Below, one piece after another: positions 1 to 9,981 of a DNA stretch of 64,000 nucleotides. The stretch covers positions 102,550,368 to 102,614,367 of the forward strand of contig CM070899.1 in NCBI GenBank assembly GCA_036417435.1. The letters run 5' to 3'. How positions within the stretch are numbered: position 1 is the stretch's first letter; each line of letters starts with the position of its first letter. The translations under genes were made by a program, and so were the position numbers. Below the pieces are notes generated by a model, which saw only the letters and a program-made list of their open reading frames with translations, was not told the DNA's origin and made no database searches. Origin of the DNA: Inia geoffrensis (Eukaryota; Chordata; Mammalia; Artiodactyla; Iniidae).

Positions 1-27
1 CGGTAACGCCCCTGGAGCCTAAGCAGG

Positions 28-78
28 CCTGGGTCCCACGGCAGACCTGGGTCCCACGGCAGACCTGGGTCCCACGGC
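28..78. repeat. 18-bp minisatellite in monomer A, three copies
   Basis: Copies of 'cctgggtcccacggcaga' lie at 28-45, 46-63 and 64-78 (the last incomplete). They are present only in A. Copy number along units 1-20 is 3,3,2,2,3,3,2,2,3,2,2,3,3,3,3,3,3,2,3,3. The array begins 27 bp after each unit start, at 3361, 6694, 10009 and so on. In units 13, 14 and 20 the first copy begins 'tctggg'. The 18-bp step is six codons in either strand, so it never shifts a frame. Confidence 0.95.
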
Positions 79-906
79 CGGAGCATGCTGCTGCTGAGGC
101 ATCAAGGCAGGAGGACGTGCCACCTGACAAGCGGCACCCCGGACCGCTATTGCCCATTCTCCCCTGCCTGGTACCCCAATCTCCCGATCCAGCGTGGCCC
201 TCCTACAGGTAAGCAAAGCCTGGTGTACCCAAATGAGGGTGGAGCAGCTGAGAGGGAAGAGCGGTGAAGTAACCGGATCTTCACAGCTCCTGCTAGGCAG
301 GATCTCACCTCCAGCCATCTTCATTAGAGTCGCCCCACCTGCGAACCATGGCACCCTCCGAATGGCCCACTTGCAAGGCTTGTGATATGTCTGTGGTGGG
401 GCAGTGCAGGTTAAGGGGCAGGAGGTGAGCATACACAAGCCCAGAGGTGTGTGTTTAGCCACGTTCGACTCCCGATTTCCAATCCAACACCGGGACCCCT
501 CTAATACTTTCTTTCCCCAAGTTACCAGAGACGACACGGAGTAGTGCTGCCACCTTGTGGCACACTGCCGTAACAACCTTACCAACTATGCTGAAGGGCA
601 ACTGTCATTCACAAGGCCTAGAGCCTGCGGCTTTGAAAACACAACCCTGCCCTCAGGAAATATCCTGGGCTAGGCAATCTGAAATGAATCCACATCAGGC
701 CCGACTCTCAGGCAGAAACCTTACAAGACCTCAGTGGTAGTCACCCGCGTTTTAGAAAACAGCACATTCAAATGAAAAGATGCTCAAGGTCTCTCATGAT
801 TAGAGAGTGAAAAGAAAGCTAGACGAGTTGATCCCTGGCTGAAGTCCTCTCAAACCCTAAAATTTTAAGTGCTCAAGAGGGCAGGCCACAAGGTGAAGCC
901 AGCTAT
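79..906. repeat. Non-L1 half of monomer A, unassigned
   Basis: This stretch has no coding sequence I can defend and no transposon family I can name as a whole. Several frames are open by chance because the composition is GC-rich, on both strands at once, and none resembles a known protein to me. It contains a donor-like site ('ctacaggtaagc', GT at 209-210), an A-box-like and a B-box element (397-471), and a T4 run at 750-753. The B counterpart is about 1765-2524. It may be host sequence or an older element that was next to the L1 insertion when the satellite arose. Confidence 0.7.
397..471 (+). promoter_or_regulatory. Pol III A/B-box-like pair, monomer A
   Basis: 'gttcgactc' at 463-471 fits the B-box consensus GWTCRANNC exactly. 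It is followed by 'ccgatttcc', as in a tRNA T-arm and acceptor. Upstream, 'tggggcagtgc' (397-407) is close to an A-box (TRGCNNAGYNG), missing two positions. The stretch 'gtggtggggcagtg' followed by 'gttaagg' recalls the head of tRNA-derived SINEs in cetartiodactyls. The 66 bp between box starts is longer than in a tRNA. A T4 run at 750-753 could act as a terminator. This is weak evidence for function, and somewhat better evidence for an old SINE or tRNA fragment. Confidence 0.3.
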
Positions 907-1624
907 TGCTGTTGGTGGGATTGTAAATTGGTAACAGCCGGTATGAGGATCAGTAGGCACATTCCTTACCAAACTAAACACTGGAGGTACCACGAGACTC
1001 GGCAACCCCGCTGCAGGTCGTATAACCAGACACTAGCATCATTGGAAGGAAGCTCTTGCACCCCAGCAGTCGTTGTGGTACCCTTGACCACAGCCAAGAC
1101 ATACAGACGAACGAACTGTCGAGCGAGGGGTGAAGGGAGAAAGATGTTCCGCTACCTACACACGCTCGACTACCACACAGCCATAGAACAAAATGCACTC
1201 ATAGTATTTGCAGCAGCATGGGTGGAGCACTAGATGATCTCACTAATTCTGGTCAATTAGAGGCAGCAAGACACATATACCCGGATATCCCTTATGTGTG
1301 CAGTCTACATAGGGATACAAAGGAAGTTAGTAAAGAAAGGAAACACAGGTTCACAAAGGGAAGAAAGAAGCGAGGAGTTCCCAAAGGGGGAGATTGGAGA
1401 CCGGGGAAGAGTGAATTAGGAGATTGGGATTAACACAAACACATTTAACGTATGAAAAAGTGCTCATCAAGGGCGACTCACCCAAAAGAACATGGGACTC
1501 TACCAAATATTCCTCGATAAGTAACAGGGCAAAGGATCCGAAACCCTACAGGTAGAGCTACGTTTATAATTGCGTCAAGTGGCTGTAGAACTCAAAGAGA
1601 CGCAGCATTGTATATAAACTATGC
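907..1624 (+). mobile_element. Degenerate L1 3' end in monomer A
   Basis: The stretch follows the 3' untranslated end of mammalian LINE-1 in order: 'ttggtgggattgtaaattgg', 'gcaccccagcagt', 'cacagccaagacata', 'cacagccatagaacaaaatg', 'tttgcagcagcatgggtgga', 'ggatatcccttatgtgtg', 'gaattaggagattgggatt', and a terminal 'agacgcagcattgtatat'. It stops where the L1 tail would be expected, followed by an A-rich remnant without a clear poly(A). The L1 lies in the + direction. Subtype is recognised from memory: the 'ttaggag.ttgggatt' and 'cattgtaaatcaactat' endings are typical of laurasiatherian L1. It is non-coding and inert here. The same segment recurs in every A copy at the same offset. Confidence 0.85.
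1611..1618 (+). promoter_or_regulatory. TATATAAA motif at the end of monomer A
   Basis: A perfect TATA-box-like octamer lies in the degenerate tail of the L1 segment, about 84 bp before the B cassette. It is present at the end of every A monomer. B has 'tatatgaa' at the matching place, so the motif marks only the A-to-B junction. It may simply derive from the AT-rich L1 end. Confidence 0.25.
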
Positions 1625-1694
1625 TGAAAGAGAAAAGGACTGTTCAATGACAAGGCAAGTAAGGGGTTACGAAATGGCCACTTTCTTACCTCAG

Positions 1695-1825
1695 GCCTCT
1701 GTGACGTCGGCTGGCGTCAGACCCCTGGAGCCTCAGGAGGCCTGTGTCCCATGGCTGGAGGATGCTGCTGCTGTTCTCCGCTGCGTGGTACCACAATCTG
1801 CCAATCCAACAGGGCCCTCCTACAG
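1695..1825 (+). other. Exon-like cassette, B version (hypothetical)
   Basis: Upstream is an acceptor-like 'cactttcttacctcag' ending at 1694. Downstream is a strong donor-like 'ctacag|gtaagc' with GT at 1826-1827. Between them one frame is fully open and closes with TAA right at the donor (TAC AGG TAA). The translated stretch includes PLEPQEACVPR and DAAAVLRCVVPQ. The A version has PLEPKQAWVPR, EHAAA and LVPQSPDPA in the corresponding frame. I do not recognise the protein. A relic of a real exon is possible, but short open frames in GC-rich DNA are common. There is no evidence of transcription in the sequence. Confidence 0.3.
1702..1719. promoter_or_regulatory. Inverted TGACG/CGTCA pair at the A-to-B junction
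   Basis: 'tgacgtcggctggcgtca' contains TGACG at 1702-1706 and CGTCA at 1715-1719, an inverted pair of CREB/ATF half-sites, with a GACGTC palindrome inside. The B-to-A junction has the diverged 'tgatgtcgttagcacggta' instead. The motif looks intact in all 19 complete units, which is expected from homogenisation alone, so conservation here is not evidence of function. Confidence 0.2.
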
Positions 1826-2013
1826 GTAAGCACAGCCTGGTGTACCCAAATGATGATGAAACAGCTGAGAGGGAAGGGCTGTGAAGAAAGCGGATCTCCA
1901 CAGCTCCTGCTAGGCAAGTTCCCACCTCCAGCCCACTTCATTAGAGAGGCCCCACCTGCGAACCACGGCACCCTCCGAGTAGCCCACTTGCAAGGCTTGC
2001 GATATGCCTGCGG

Positions 2014-2088
2014 TGGGGCAGTGCAGGTTAAGGGGCAGGAGGTGAGCATACACAAGCCCAGAGATGTGTGTTTAGCCACGTTCGACTC
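2014..2088 (+). promoter_or_regulatory. Pol III A/B-box-like pair, monomer B
   Basis: This is the same arrangement as in A: 'tggggcagtgc' from 2014 and 'gttcgactc' at 2080-2088. In units 12 and 19 the B-box reads 'gttcaactc', which still fits GWTCRANNC. The T4 run found downstream in A is broken here ('gcgttgtag'); the first later one is in 'ccacttttgtc' near 2913. Confidence 0.28.
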
Positions 2089-2524
2089 CCCATTTCCAAT
2101 CCAACACCGGGACCCCCTCTAAGACTATCTTTCCCCACGTTACCAGAGACGACACGGAGCACTGCTGCCACCTCGTGGCACACTGCCGTAACAATCTTAC
2201 CAACTGTGCTGAAGGGCATCTGTCATCCACAAGGCCTACAGCCTGCGGCTTTGAAGACACAACCCAGCCCTCAAGAAATATCCTGGGCTAGGGAAACTGA
2301 AACGAATTCAAATCACGCCCGACCCTGAGGCAGGAACCTTTCAAGAACTCAGTGGTACTCACCCGCGTTGTAGAAAACAGCACATTGAAGAGAAAAGATG
2401 CTTAGGATCTGTCATGATTAGAGAGTGCAAAGAAAGCTAGACGAGGTGTTCCCTGGCTGCAGTCCTCTCAAACGCTAAAAGCGTAAGTGCTCAAGAGGGC
2501 ATGCCAAAAAGAGAAGCCAGCTAT

Positions 2525-3243
2525 TGCTATTGGTGGGAATGTAAATTGCTAACAGCCGGTATGAGGAACACTAGGCATATTCCTTACCATACTAAACACT
2601 GGAGGTACCACGAGATTCGGCAACCCCGCTGCAGGTCGTATAACCAGACACTAGCATCATTGGAAGAAAGCTCTTGCACCCCAGCGGTCCTTGCGGTTCC
2701 CATGACCGCAGCCAAGACAGAGAAATGAACGGAATGGGGAGCGAGGGGTGAATGGAGAAAGATGTTCTGCTACCTACACACCCTCGACTACCACTCAGCC
2801 ACAGAACAAAATGAACCCATACTCTTTGCAGCAGCATGGGTGCAGCAGTACATGATCTCACTAATTCCGGTCAATTAGAGGCAGCAAGACACATATTCCA
2901 GGATATCCCACTTTTGTCTGCCGCCTAAATACGGATACTAAGGAAGCTAGTCCACATAGGAAACACAGGTTCACAAAGGGAAGAACGAAGCCTGGACTTC
3001 CCTGAGGGGGAAATTGGAGAACGGGGAAGGGTGAAGTAGGAGGTCGGGATTCACAGAAACACGCTTAACTTATCAAAAAGTGCTCAAGGGCGACCCACTC
3101 TCAATCACAGGGAACGCTACAAAACATTCCTCAATACGCGAAGAGTGCAAAGAATCCGAGACCCTAAGGGTATAGCTACATGTATAATTGCATCAAGTGG
3201 CTGTAGAACTCAAACAGACGCAACATTGTATATGAACTAGGCT
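2525..3243 (+). mobile_element. Degenerate L1 3' end in monomer B
   Basis: This is the same L1 3' segment as in A, at the matching position: 'attggtgggaatgtaaattg', 'gcaccccagcggt', 'cgcagccaagaca', 'cagccacagaacaaaatgaa', 'tttgcagcagcatgggtgca', and 'acgcaacattgtatatgaac'. In several places B is closer than A to the usual L1 sequence (for instance 'gtgggaatgtaaatt' and 'cgcaacattgtat'), and in others A is closer. Each monomer therefore accumulated its own changes from a single captured L1. No poly(A) or AATAAA is evident at its end. Confidence 0.85.
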
Positions 3244-3312
3244 GAAAGGGAAAAGTACTGTACAATGACAAGGCAAGTAAGGGGTTAAGAAATGCCTACT
3301 CTGTTACCTCAG

Positions 3313-3541
3313 GTGTCTGTGATGTCGTTAGCACGGTAACGCCCCTGGAGCCTAAGCAGGCCTGGGTCCCACGGCAGACCTGGGTCCCACGGCAGACCTG
3401 GGTCCCACGGCCGGAGCATGCTGCTGCTGAGGCATCAAGGCAGGAGGACGTGCCACCTGACAAGCGGCACCCCGGACCGCTATTGCCCATTCTCCCCTGC
3501 CTGGTACCCCAATCTCCCGATCCAGCGTGGCCCTCCTACAG
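3313..3541 (+). other. Exon-like cassette, A version (hypothetical)
   Basis: This is the A counterpart of the B cassette. The acceptor-like 'ctctgttacctcag' ends at 3312 and the donor 'ctacag|gtaagc' has GT at 3542-3543. The frame starting at 3315 is open through the 18-bp repeats (VPRQTW repeated) to the same TAC AGG TAA ending. From the shared CCC CTG GAG codons to the donor, A is longer than B by 96 bp, or 78 bp in two-copy units; both are multiples of three. Before that point A and B differ by 2 bp, so the full cassette is not perfectly frame-conserved. In unit 15 the donor is weakened to 'aggtaaac' (a46767). Confidence 0.3.
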
Positions 3542-6500
3542 GTAAGCAAAGCCTGGTGTACCCAAATGAGGGTGGAGCAGCTGAGAGGGAAGAGCGGTGA
3601 AGTAACCGGATCTTCACAGCTCCTGCTAGGCAGGATCTCACCTCCAGCCATCTTCATTAGAGTCGCCCCACCTGCGAACCATGGCACCCTCCGAATGGCC
3701 CACTTGCAAGGCTTGTGATATGTCTGTGGTGGGGCAGTGCAGGTTAAGGGGCAGGAGGTGAGCATACACAAGCCCAGAGGTGTGTGTTTAGCCACGTTCG
3801 ACTCCCGATTTCCAATCCAACACCGGGACCCCTCTAATACTTTCTTTCCCCAAGTTACCAGAGACGACACGGAGTAGTGCTGCCACCTTGTGGCACACTG
3901 CCGTAACAACCTTACCAACTATGCTGAAGGGCAACTGTCATTCACAAGGCCTAGAGCCTGCGGCTTTGAAAACACAACCCTGCCCTCAGGAAATATCCTG
4001 GGCTAGGCAATCTGAAATGAATCCACATCAGGCCCGACTCTCAGGCAGAAACCTTACAAGACCTCAGTGGTAGTCACCCGCGTTTTAGAAAACAGCACAT
4101 TCAAATGAAAAGATGCTCAAGGTCTCTCATGATTAGAGAGTGAAAAGAAAGCTAGACGAGTTGATCCCTGGCTGAAGTCCTCTCAAACCCTAAAATTTTA
4201 AGTGCTCAAGAGGGCAGGCCACAAGGTGAAGCCAGCTATTGCTGTTGGTGGGATTGTAAATTGGTAACAGCCGGTATGAGGATCAGTAGGCACATTCCTT
4301 ACCAAACTAAACACTGGAGGTACCACGAGACTCGGCAACCCCGCTGCAGGTCGTATAACCAGACACTAGCATCATTGGAAGGAAGCTCTTGCACCCCAGC
4401 AGTCGTTGTGGTACCCTTGACCACAGCCAAGACATACAGACGAACGAACTGTCGAGCGAGGGGTGAAGGGAGAAAGATGTTCCGCTACCTACACACGCTC
4501 GACTACCACACAGCCATAGAACAAAATGCACTCATAGTATTTGCAGCAGCATGGGTGGAGCACTAGATGATCTCACTAATTCTGGTCAATTAGAGGCAGC
4601 AAGACACATATACCCGGATATCCCTTATGTGTGCAGTCTACATAGGGATACAAAGGAAGTTAGTAAAGAAAGGAAACACAGGTTCACAAAGGGAAGAAAG
4701 AAGCGAGGAGTTCCCAAAGGGGGAGATTGGAGACCGGGGAAGAGTGAATTAGGAGATTGGGATTAACACAAACACATTTAACGTATGAAAAAGTGCTCAT
4801 CAAGGGCGACTCACCCAAAAGAACATGGGACTCTACCAAATATTCCTCGATAAGTAACAGGGCAAAGGATCCGAAACCCTACAGGTAGAGCTACGTTTAT
4901 AATTGCGTCAAGTGGCTGTAGAACTCAAAGAGACGCAGCATTGTATATAAACTATGCTGAAAGAGAAAAGGACTGTTCAATGACAAGGCAAGTAAGGGGT
5001 TACGAAATGGCCACTTTCTTACCTCAGGCCTCTGTGACGTCGGCTGGCGTCAGACCCCGGGAGCCTCAGGAGGCCTGTGTCCCACGGCTGGAGGATGCTG
5101 CTGCTGTTCTCCGCTGCGTGGTACCACAATCTGCCAATCCAACAGGGCCCTCCTACAGGTAAGCACAGCCTGGTGTACCCAAATGATGATGAAACAGCTG
5201 AGAGGGAAGGGCTGTGAAGAAAGCGGATCTCCACAGCTCCTGCTAGGCAAGTTCCCACCTCCAGCCCACTTCATTAGAGAGGCCCCACCTGCGAACCACG
5301 GCACCCTCCGAGTAGCCCACTTGCAAGGCTTGCGATATGCCTGCGGTGGGGCAGTGCAGGTTAAGGGGCAGGAGGTGAGCATACACAAGCCCAGAGATGT
5401 GTGTTTAGCCACGTTCGACTCCCCATTTCCAATCCAACACCGGGACCCCCTCTAAGACTATCTTTCCCCACGTTACCAGAGACGACACGGAGCACTGCTG
5501 CCACCTCGTGGCACACTGCCGTAACAATCTTACCAACTGTGCTGAAGGGCATCTGTCATCCACAAGGCCTACAGCCTGCGGCTTTGAAGACACAACCCAG
5601 CCCTCAAGAAATATCCTGGGCTAGGGAAACTGAAACGAATTCAAATCACGCCCGACCCTGAGGCAGGAACCTTTCAAGAACTCAGTGGTACTCACCCGCG
5701 TTGTAGAAAACAGCACATTGAAGAGAAAAGATGCTTAGGATCTGTCATGATTAGAGAGTGCAAAGAAAGCTAGACGAGGTGTTCCCTGGCTGCAGTCCTC
5801 TCAAACGCTAAAAGCGTAAGTGCTCAAGAGGGCATGCCAAAAAGAGAAGCCAGCTATTGCTATTGGTGGGAATGTAAATTGCTAACAGCCGGTATGAGGA
5901 ACACTAGGCATATTCCTTACCATACTAAACACTGGAGGTACCACGAGATTCGGCAACCCCGCTGCAGGTCGTATAACCAGACACTAGCATCATTGGAAGA
6001 AAGCTCTTGCACCCCAGCGGTCCTTGCGGTTCCCATGACCGCAGCCAAGACAGAGAAATGAACGGAATGGGGAGCGAGGGGTGAATGGAGAAAGATGTTC
6101 TGCTACGTACACACCCTCGACTACCACTCAGCCACAGAACAAAATGAACCCATACTCTTTGCAGCAGCATGGGTGCAGCAGTACATGATCTCACTAATTC
6201 CGGTCAATTAGAGGCAGCAAGACACATATTCCAGGATATCCCACTTTTGTCTGCCGCCTAAATACGGATACTAAGGAAGCTAGTCCACATAGGAAACACA
6301 GGTTCACAAAGGGAAGAACGAAGCCTGGACTTCCCTGAGGGGGAAATTGGAGAACGGGGAAGGGTGAAGTAGGAGGTCGGGATTCACAGAAACACGCTTA
6401 ACTTATCAAAAAGTGCTCAAGGGCGACCCACTCTCAATCACAGGGAACGCTACAAAACATTCCTCAATACGCGAAGAGTGCAAAGAATCCGAGACCCTAA

Positions 6501-6666
6501 GGGTATAGCTACATGTATAATTGCATCAAGTGGCTGTAGAACTCAAACAGACGCAACATTGTATATGAACTAGGCTGAAAGGGAAAAGTACTGTACAATG
6601 ACAAGGCAAGTAAGGGGTTAAGAAATGCCTACTCTGTTACCTCAGGTGTCTGTGATGTCGTTAGCA
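3334..6666 (+). repeat. HOR unit 2 (3,333 bp; three 18-bp copies)
   Basis: A is 3334-5046 and B 5047-6666. Private change: g at 5059 ('ccccgggagcc' instead of 'cccctggagcc'). It shares g6107 ('tgctacgtac') only with unit 5, where the same change is at 16070 at the same offset. I see only about three substitutions relative to unit 1. Confidence 0.95.
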
Positions 6667-9600
6667 CGGTAACGCCCCTGGAGCCTAAGCAGGCCTGGGT
6701 CCCACGGCAGACCTGGGTCCCACGGCCGGAGCATGCTGCTGCTGAGGCATCAAGGCAGGAGGACGTGCCACCTGACAAGCGGCACCCCGGACCGCTATTG
6801 CCCATTCTCCCCTGCCTGGTACCCCAATCTCCCGATCCAGCGTGGCCCTCCTACAGGTAAGCAAAGCCTGGTGTACCCAAATGAGGGTGGAGCAGCTGAG
6901 AGGGAAGAGCGGTGAAGTAACCGGATCTTCACAGCTCCTGCTAGGCAGGATCTCACCTCCAGCCATCTTCATTAGAGTCGCCCCACCTGCGAACCATGGC
7001 ACCCTCCGAATGGCCCACTTGCAAGGCTTGTGATATGTCTGTGGTGGGGCAGTGCAGGTTAAGGGGCAGGAGGTGAGCATACACAAGCCCAGAGGTGTGT
7101 GTTTAGCCACGTTCGACTCCCGATTTCCAATCCAACACCGGGACCCCTCTAATACTTTCTTTCCCCAAGTTACCAGAGACGACACGGAGTAGTGCTGCCA
7201 CCTTGTGGCACACTGCCGTAACAACCTTACCAACTATGCTGAAGGGCAACTGTCATTCACAAGGCCTAGAGCCTGCGGCTTTGAAAACACAACCCTGCCC
7301 TCAGGAAATATCCTGGGCTAGGCAATCTGAAATGAATCCACATCAGGCCCGACTCTCAGGCAGAAACCTTACAAGACCTCAGTGGTAGTCACCCGCGTTT
7401 TAGAAAACAGCACATTCAAATGAAAAGATGCTCAAGGTCTCTCATGATTAGAGAGTGAAAAGAAAGCTAGACGAGTTGATCCCTGGCTGAAGTCCTCTCA
7501 AACCCTAAAATTTTAAGTGCTCAAGAGGGCAGGCCACAAGGTGAAGCCAGCTATTGCTGTTGGTGGGATTGTAAATTGGTAACAGCCGGTATGAGGATCA
7601 GTAGGCACATTCCTTACCAAACTAAACACTGGAGGTACCACGAGACTCGGCAACCCCGCTGCAGGTCGTATAACCAGACACTAGCATCATTGGAAGGAAG
7701 CTCTTGCACCCCAGCAGTCGTTGTGGTACCCTTGACCACAGCCAAGACATACAGACGAACGAACTGTCGAGCGAGGGGTGAAGGGAGAAAGATGTTCCGC
7801 TACCTACACACGCTCGACTACCACACAGCCATAGAACAAAATGCACTCATAGTATTTGCAGCAGCATGGGTGGAGCACTAGATGATCTCACTAATTCTGG
7901 TCAATTAGAGGCAGCAAGACACATATACCCGGATATCCCTTATGTGTGCAGTCTACATAGGGATACAAAGGAAGTTAGTAAAGAAAGGAAACACAGGTTC
8001 ACAAAGGGAAGAAAGAAGCGAGGAGTTCCCAAAGGGGGAGATTGGAGACCGGGGAAGAGTGAATTAGGAGATTGGGATTAACACAAACACATTTAACGTA
8101 TGAAAAAGTGCTCATCAAGGGCGACTCACCCAAAAGAACATGGGACTCTACCAAATATTCCTCGATAAGTAACAGGGCAAAGGATCCGAAACCCTACAGG
8201 TAGAGCTACGTTTATAATTGCGTCAAGTGGCTGTAGAACTCAAAGAGACGCAGCATTGTATATAAACTATGCTGAAAGAGAAAAGGACTGTTCAATGACA
8301 AGGCAAGTAAGGGGTTACGAAATGGCCACTTTCTTACCTCAGGCCTCTGTGACGTCGGCTGGCGTCAGACCCCTGGAGCCTCAGGAGGCCTGTGTCCCAC
8401 GGCTGGAGGATGCTGCTGCTGTTCTCCGCTGCGTGGTACCACAATCTGCCAATCCAACAGGGCCCTCCTACAGGTAAGCACAGCCTGGTGTACCCAAATG
8501 ATGATGAAACAGCTGAGAGGGAAGGGCTGTGAAGAAAGCGGATCTCCACAGCTCCTGCTAGGCAAGTTCCCACCTCCAGCCCACTTCATTAGAGAGGCCC
8601 CACCTGCGAACCACGGCACCCTCCGAGTAGCCCACTTGCAAGGCTTGCGATATGCCTGCGGTGGGGCAGTGCAGGTTAAGGGGCAGGAGGTGAGCATACA
8701 CAAGCCCAGAGATGTGTGTTTAGCCACGTTCGACTCCCCATTTCCAATCCAACACCGGGACCCCCTCTAAGACTATCTTTCCCCACGTTACCAGAGACGA
8801 CACGGAGCACTGCTGCCACCTCGTGGCACACTGCCGTAACAATCTTACCAACTGTGCTGAAGGGCATCTGTCATCCACAAGGCCTACAGCCTGCGGCTTT
8901 GAAGACACAACCCAGCCCTCAAGAAATATCCTGGGCTAGGGAAACTGAAACGAATTCAAATCACGCCCGACCCTGAGGCAGGAACCTTTCAAGAACTCAG
9001 TGGTACTCACCCGCGTTGTAGAAAACAGCACATTGAAGAGAAAAGATGCTTAGGATCTGTCATGATTAGAGAGTGCAAAGAAAGCTAGACGAGGTGTTCC
9101 CTGGCTGCAGTCCTCTCAAACGCTAAAAGCGTAAGTGCTCAAGAGGGCATGCCAAAAAGAGAAGCCAGCTATTGCTATTGGTGGGAATGTAAATTGCTAA
9201 CAGCCGGTATGAGGAACACTAGGCATATTCCTTACCATACTAAACACTGGAGGTACCACGAGATTCGGCAACCCCGCTGCAGGTCGTATAACCAGACACT
9301 AGCATCATTGGAAGAAAGCTCTTGCACCCCAGCGGTCCTTGCGGTTCCCATGACCGCAGCCAAGACAGAGAAATGAACGGAATGGGGAGCGAGGGGTGAA
9401 TGGAGAAAGATGTTCTGCTACCTACACACCCTCGACTACCACTCAGCCACAGAACAAAATGAACCCATACTCTTTGCAGCAGCATGGGTGCAGCAGTACA
9501 TGATCTCACTAATTCCGGTCAATTAGAGGCAGCAAGACACATATTCCAGGATATCCCACTTTTGTCTGCCGCCTAAATACGGATACTAAGGAAGCTAGTC

Positions 9601-9981
9601 CACATAGGAAACACAGGTTCACAAAGGGAAGAACGAAGCCTGGACTTCCCTGAGGGGGAAATTGGAGAACGGGGAAGGGTGAAGTAGGAGGTCGGGATTC
9701 ACAGAAACACGCTTAACTTATCAAAAAGTGCTCAAGGGCGACCCACTCTCAATCACAGGGAACGCTACAAAACATTCCTCAATACGCGAAGAGTGCAAAG
9801 AATCCGAGACCCTAAGGGTATAGCTACATGTATAATTGCATCAAGTGGCTGTAGAACTCAAACAGACGCAACATTGTATATGAACTAGGCTGAAAGGGAA
9901 AAGTACTGTACAATGACAAGGCAAGTAAGGGGTTAAGAAATGCCTACTCTGTTACCTCAGGTGTCTGTGATGTCGTTAGCA
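6667..9981 (+). repeat. HOR unit 3 (3,315 bp; two 18-bp copies)
   Basis: A is 6667-8361 and B 8362-9981. The 18-bp length difference is exactly one lost or not-gained minisatellite copy (array 6694-6726). It carries the left haplotype 'ggatctcacctcc' in A. I saw no private substitution. Confidence 0.95.
6694..6726. repeat. 18-bp minisatellite, two-copy allele
   Basis: This is the short form, in unit 3. One full copy and one partial copy remain, and the flanking bases are identical to the three-copy form. Units 4, 7, 8, 10, 11 and 18 have the same form. Confidence 0.95.

Larger units (their letters stand above)
1..1713 (+). repeat. Monomer A, reference copy
   Basis: The left part (to about 906) is GC-richer and contains the 18-bp minisatellite, the exon-like cassette end and the Pol III-like boxes. 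The right part (about 907-1624) is L1-derived. Aligned by eye to monomer B, it is clearly homologous along its whole length, starting from the shared 'cccctggagcct' (here at 9, in B at 1722). It is longer than B by 93 bp, almost all of it in the minisatellite and the adjoining stretch at about 28-170. Divergence from B is far greater than divergence among A copies, so the A-B split is old and the dimer was amplified later. Confidence 0.93.
1..3333 (+). repeat. HOR unit 1 (3,333 bp; three 18-bp copies)
   Basis: Monomer A is 1-1713 and monomer B 1714-3333. This is the reference copy used for the internal features. It carries the left-haplotype variant in A (a302, t305: 'ggatctcacctcc'). A private t at 1752 turns 'ccacggctgg' into 'ccatggctgg' in B. 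Confidence 0.95.
1714..3333 (+). repeat. Monomer B, reference copy
   Basis: B is the shorter of the two monomers, and its length of 1,620 bp is constant in all 19 complete units. It has one 'ctgtgtccca' element where A has the tandem 18-bp repeats. The layout otherwise follows A: exon-like cassette end near 1825, Pol III-like boxes near 2014-2088, and L1-derived tail from about 2525 to 3243. I would place its origin in the same ancestral monomer as A, because both contain the same L1 segment at the same position. Confidence 0.93.

Noticed and set aside
19..585. 188-codon open frame on the minus strand, repeated in every unit (182 codons with two minisatellite copies)
   Set aside because: It runs through the GC-rich non-L1 half, is overlapped by open frames on the other strand, contains a GPRSAV repeat created by the minisatellite, and resembles no protein family I know. 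Its conservation is explained by array homogenisation.
741..760. Possible CENP-B box on the minus strand ('acccgcgttttagaaaac')
   Set aside because: It has the CCCG..T part, but the CGAA core reads GAAA, so two essential positions are missing. I found no site fitting nTTCGnnnnAnnCGGGn on either strand of the reference unit.
928..1233. 101-codon open frame on the plus strand in each A monomer
   Set aside because: It lies wholly in degenerate L1 3' untranslated sequence, which is non-coding in intact L1.
1717..2079. 120-codon minus-strand frame in B monomers, and overlapping plus-strand frames of 86-123 codons
   Set aside because: Several mutually overlapping frames on both strands of the same GC-rich stretch cannot all be real, and none has recognisable domains, start context or codon signature.
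1..3333. Active L1 with ORF2 remnant
   Set aside because: Only the 3' untranslated end is present, heavily mutated, with no poly(A) tail and no reverse-transcriptase motifs.
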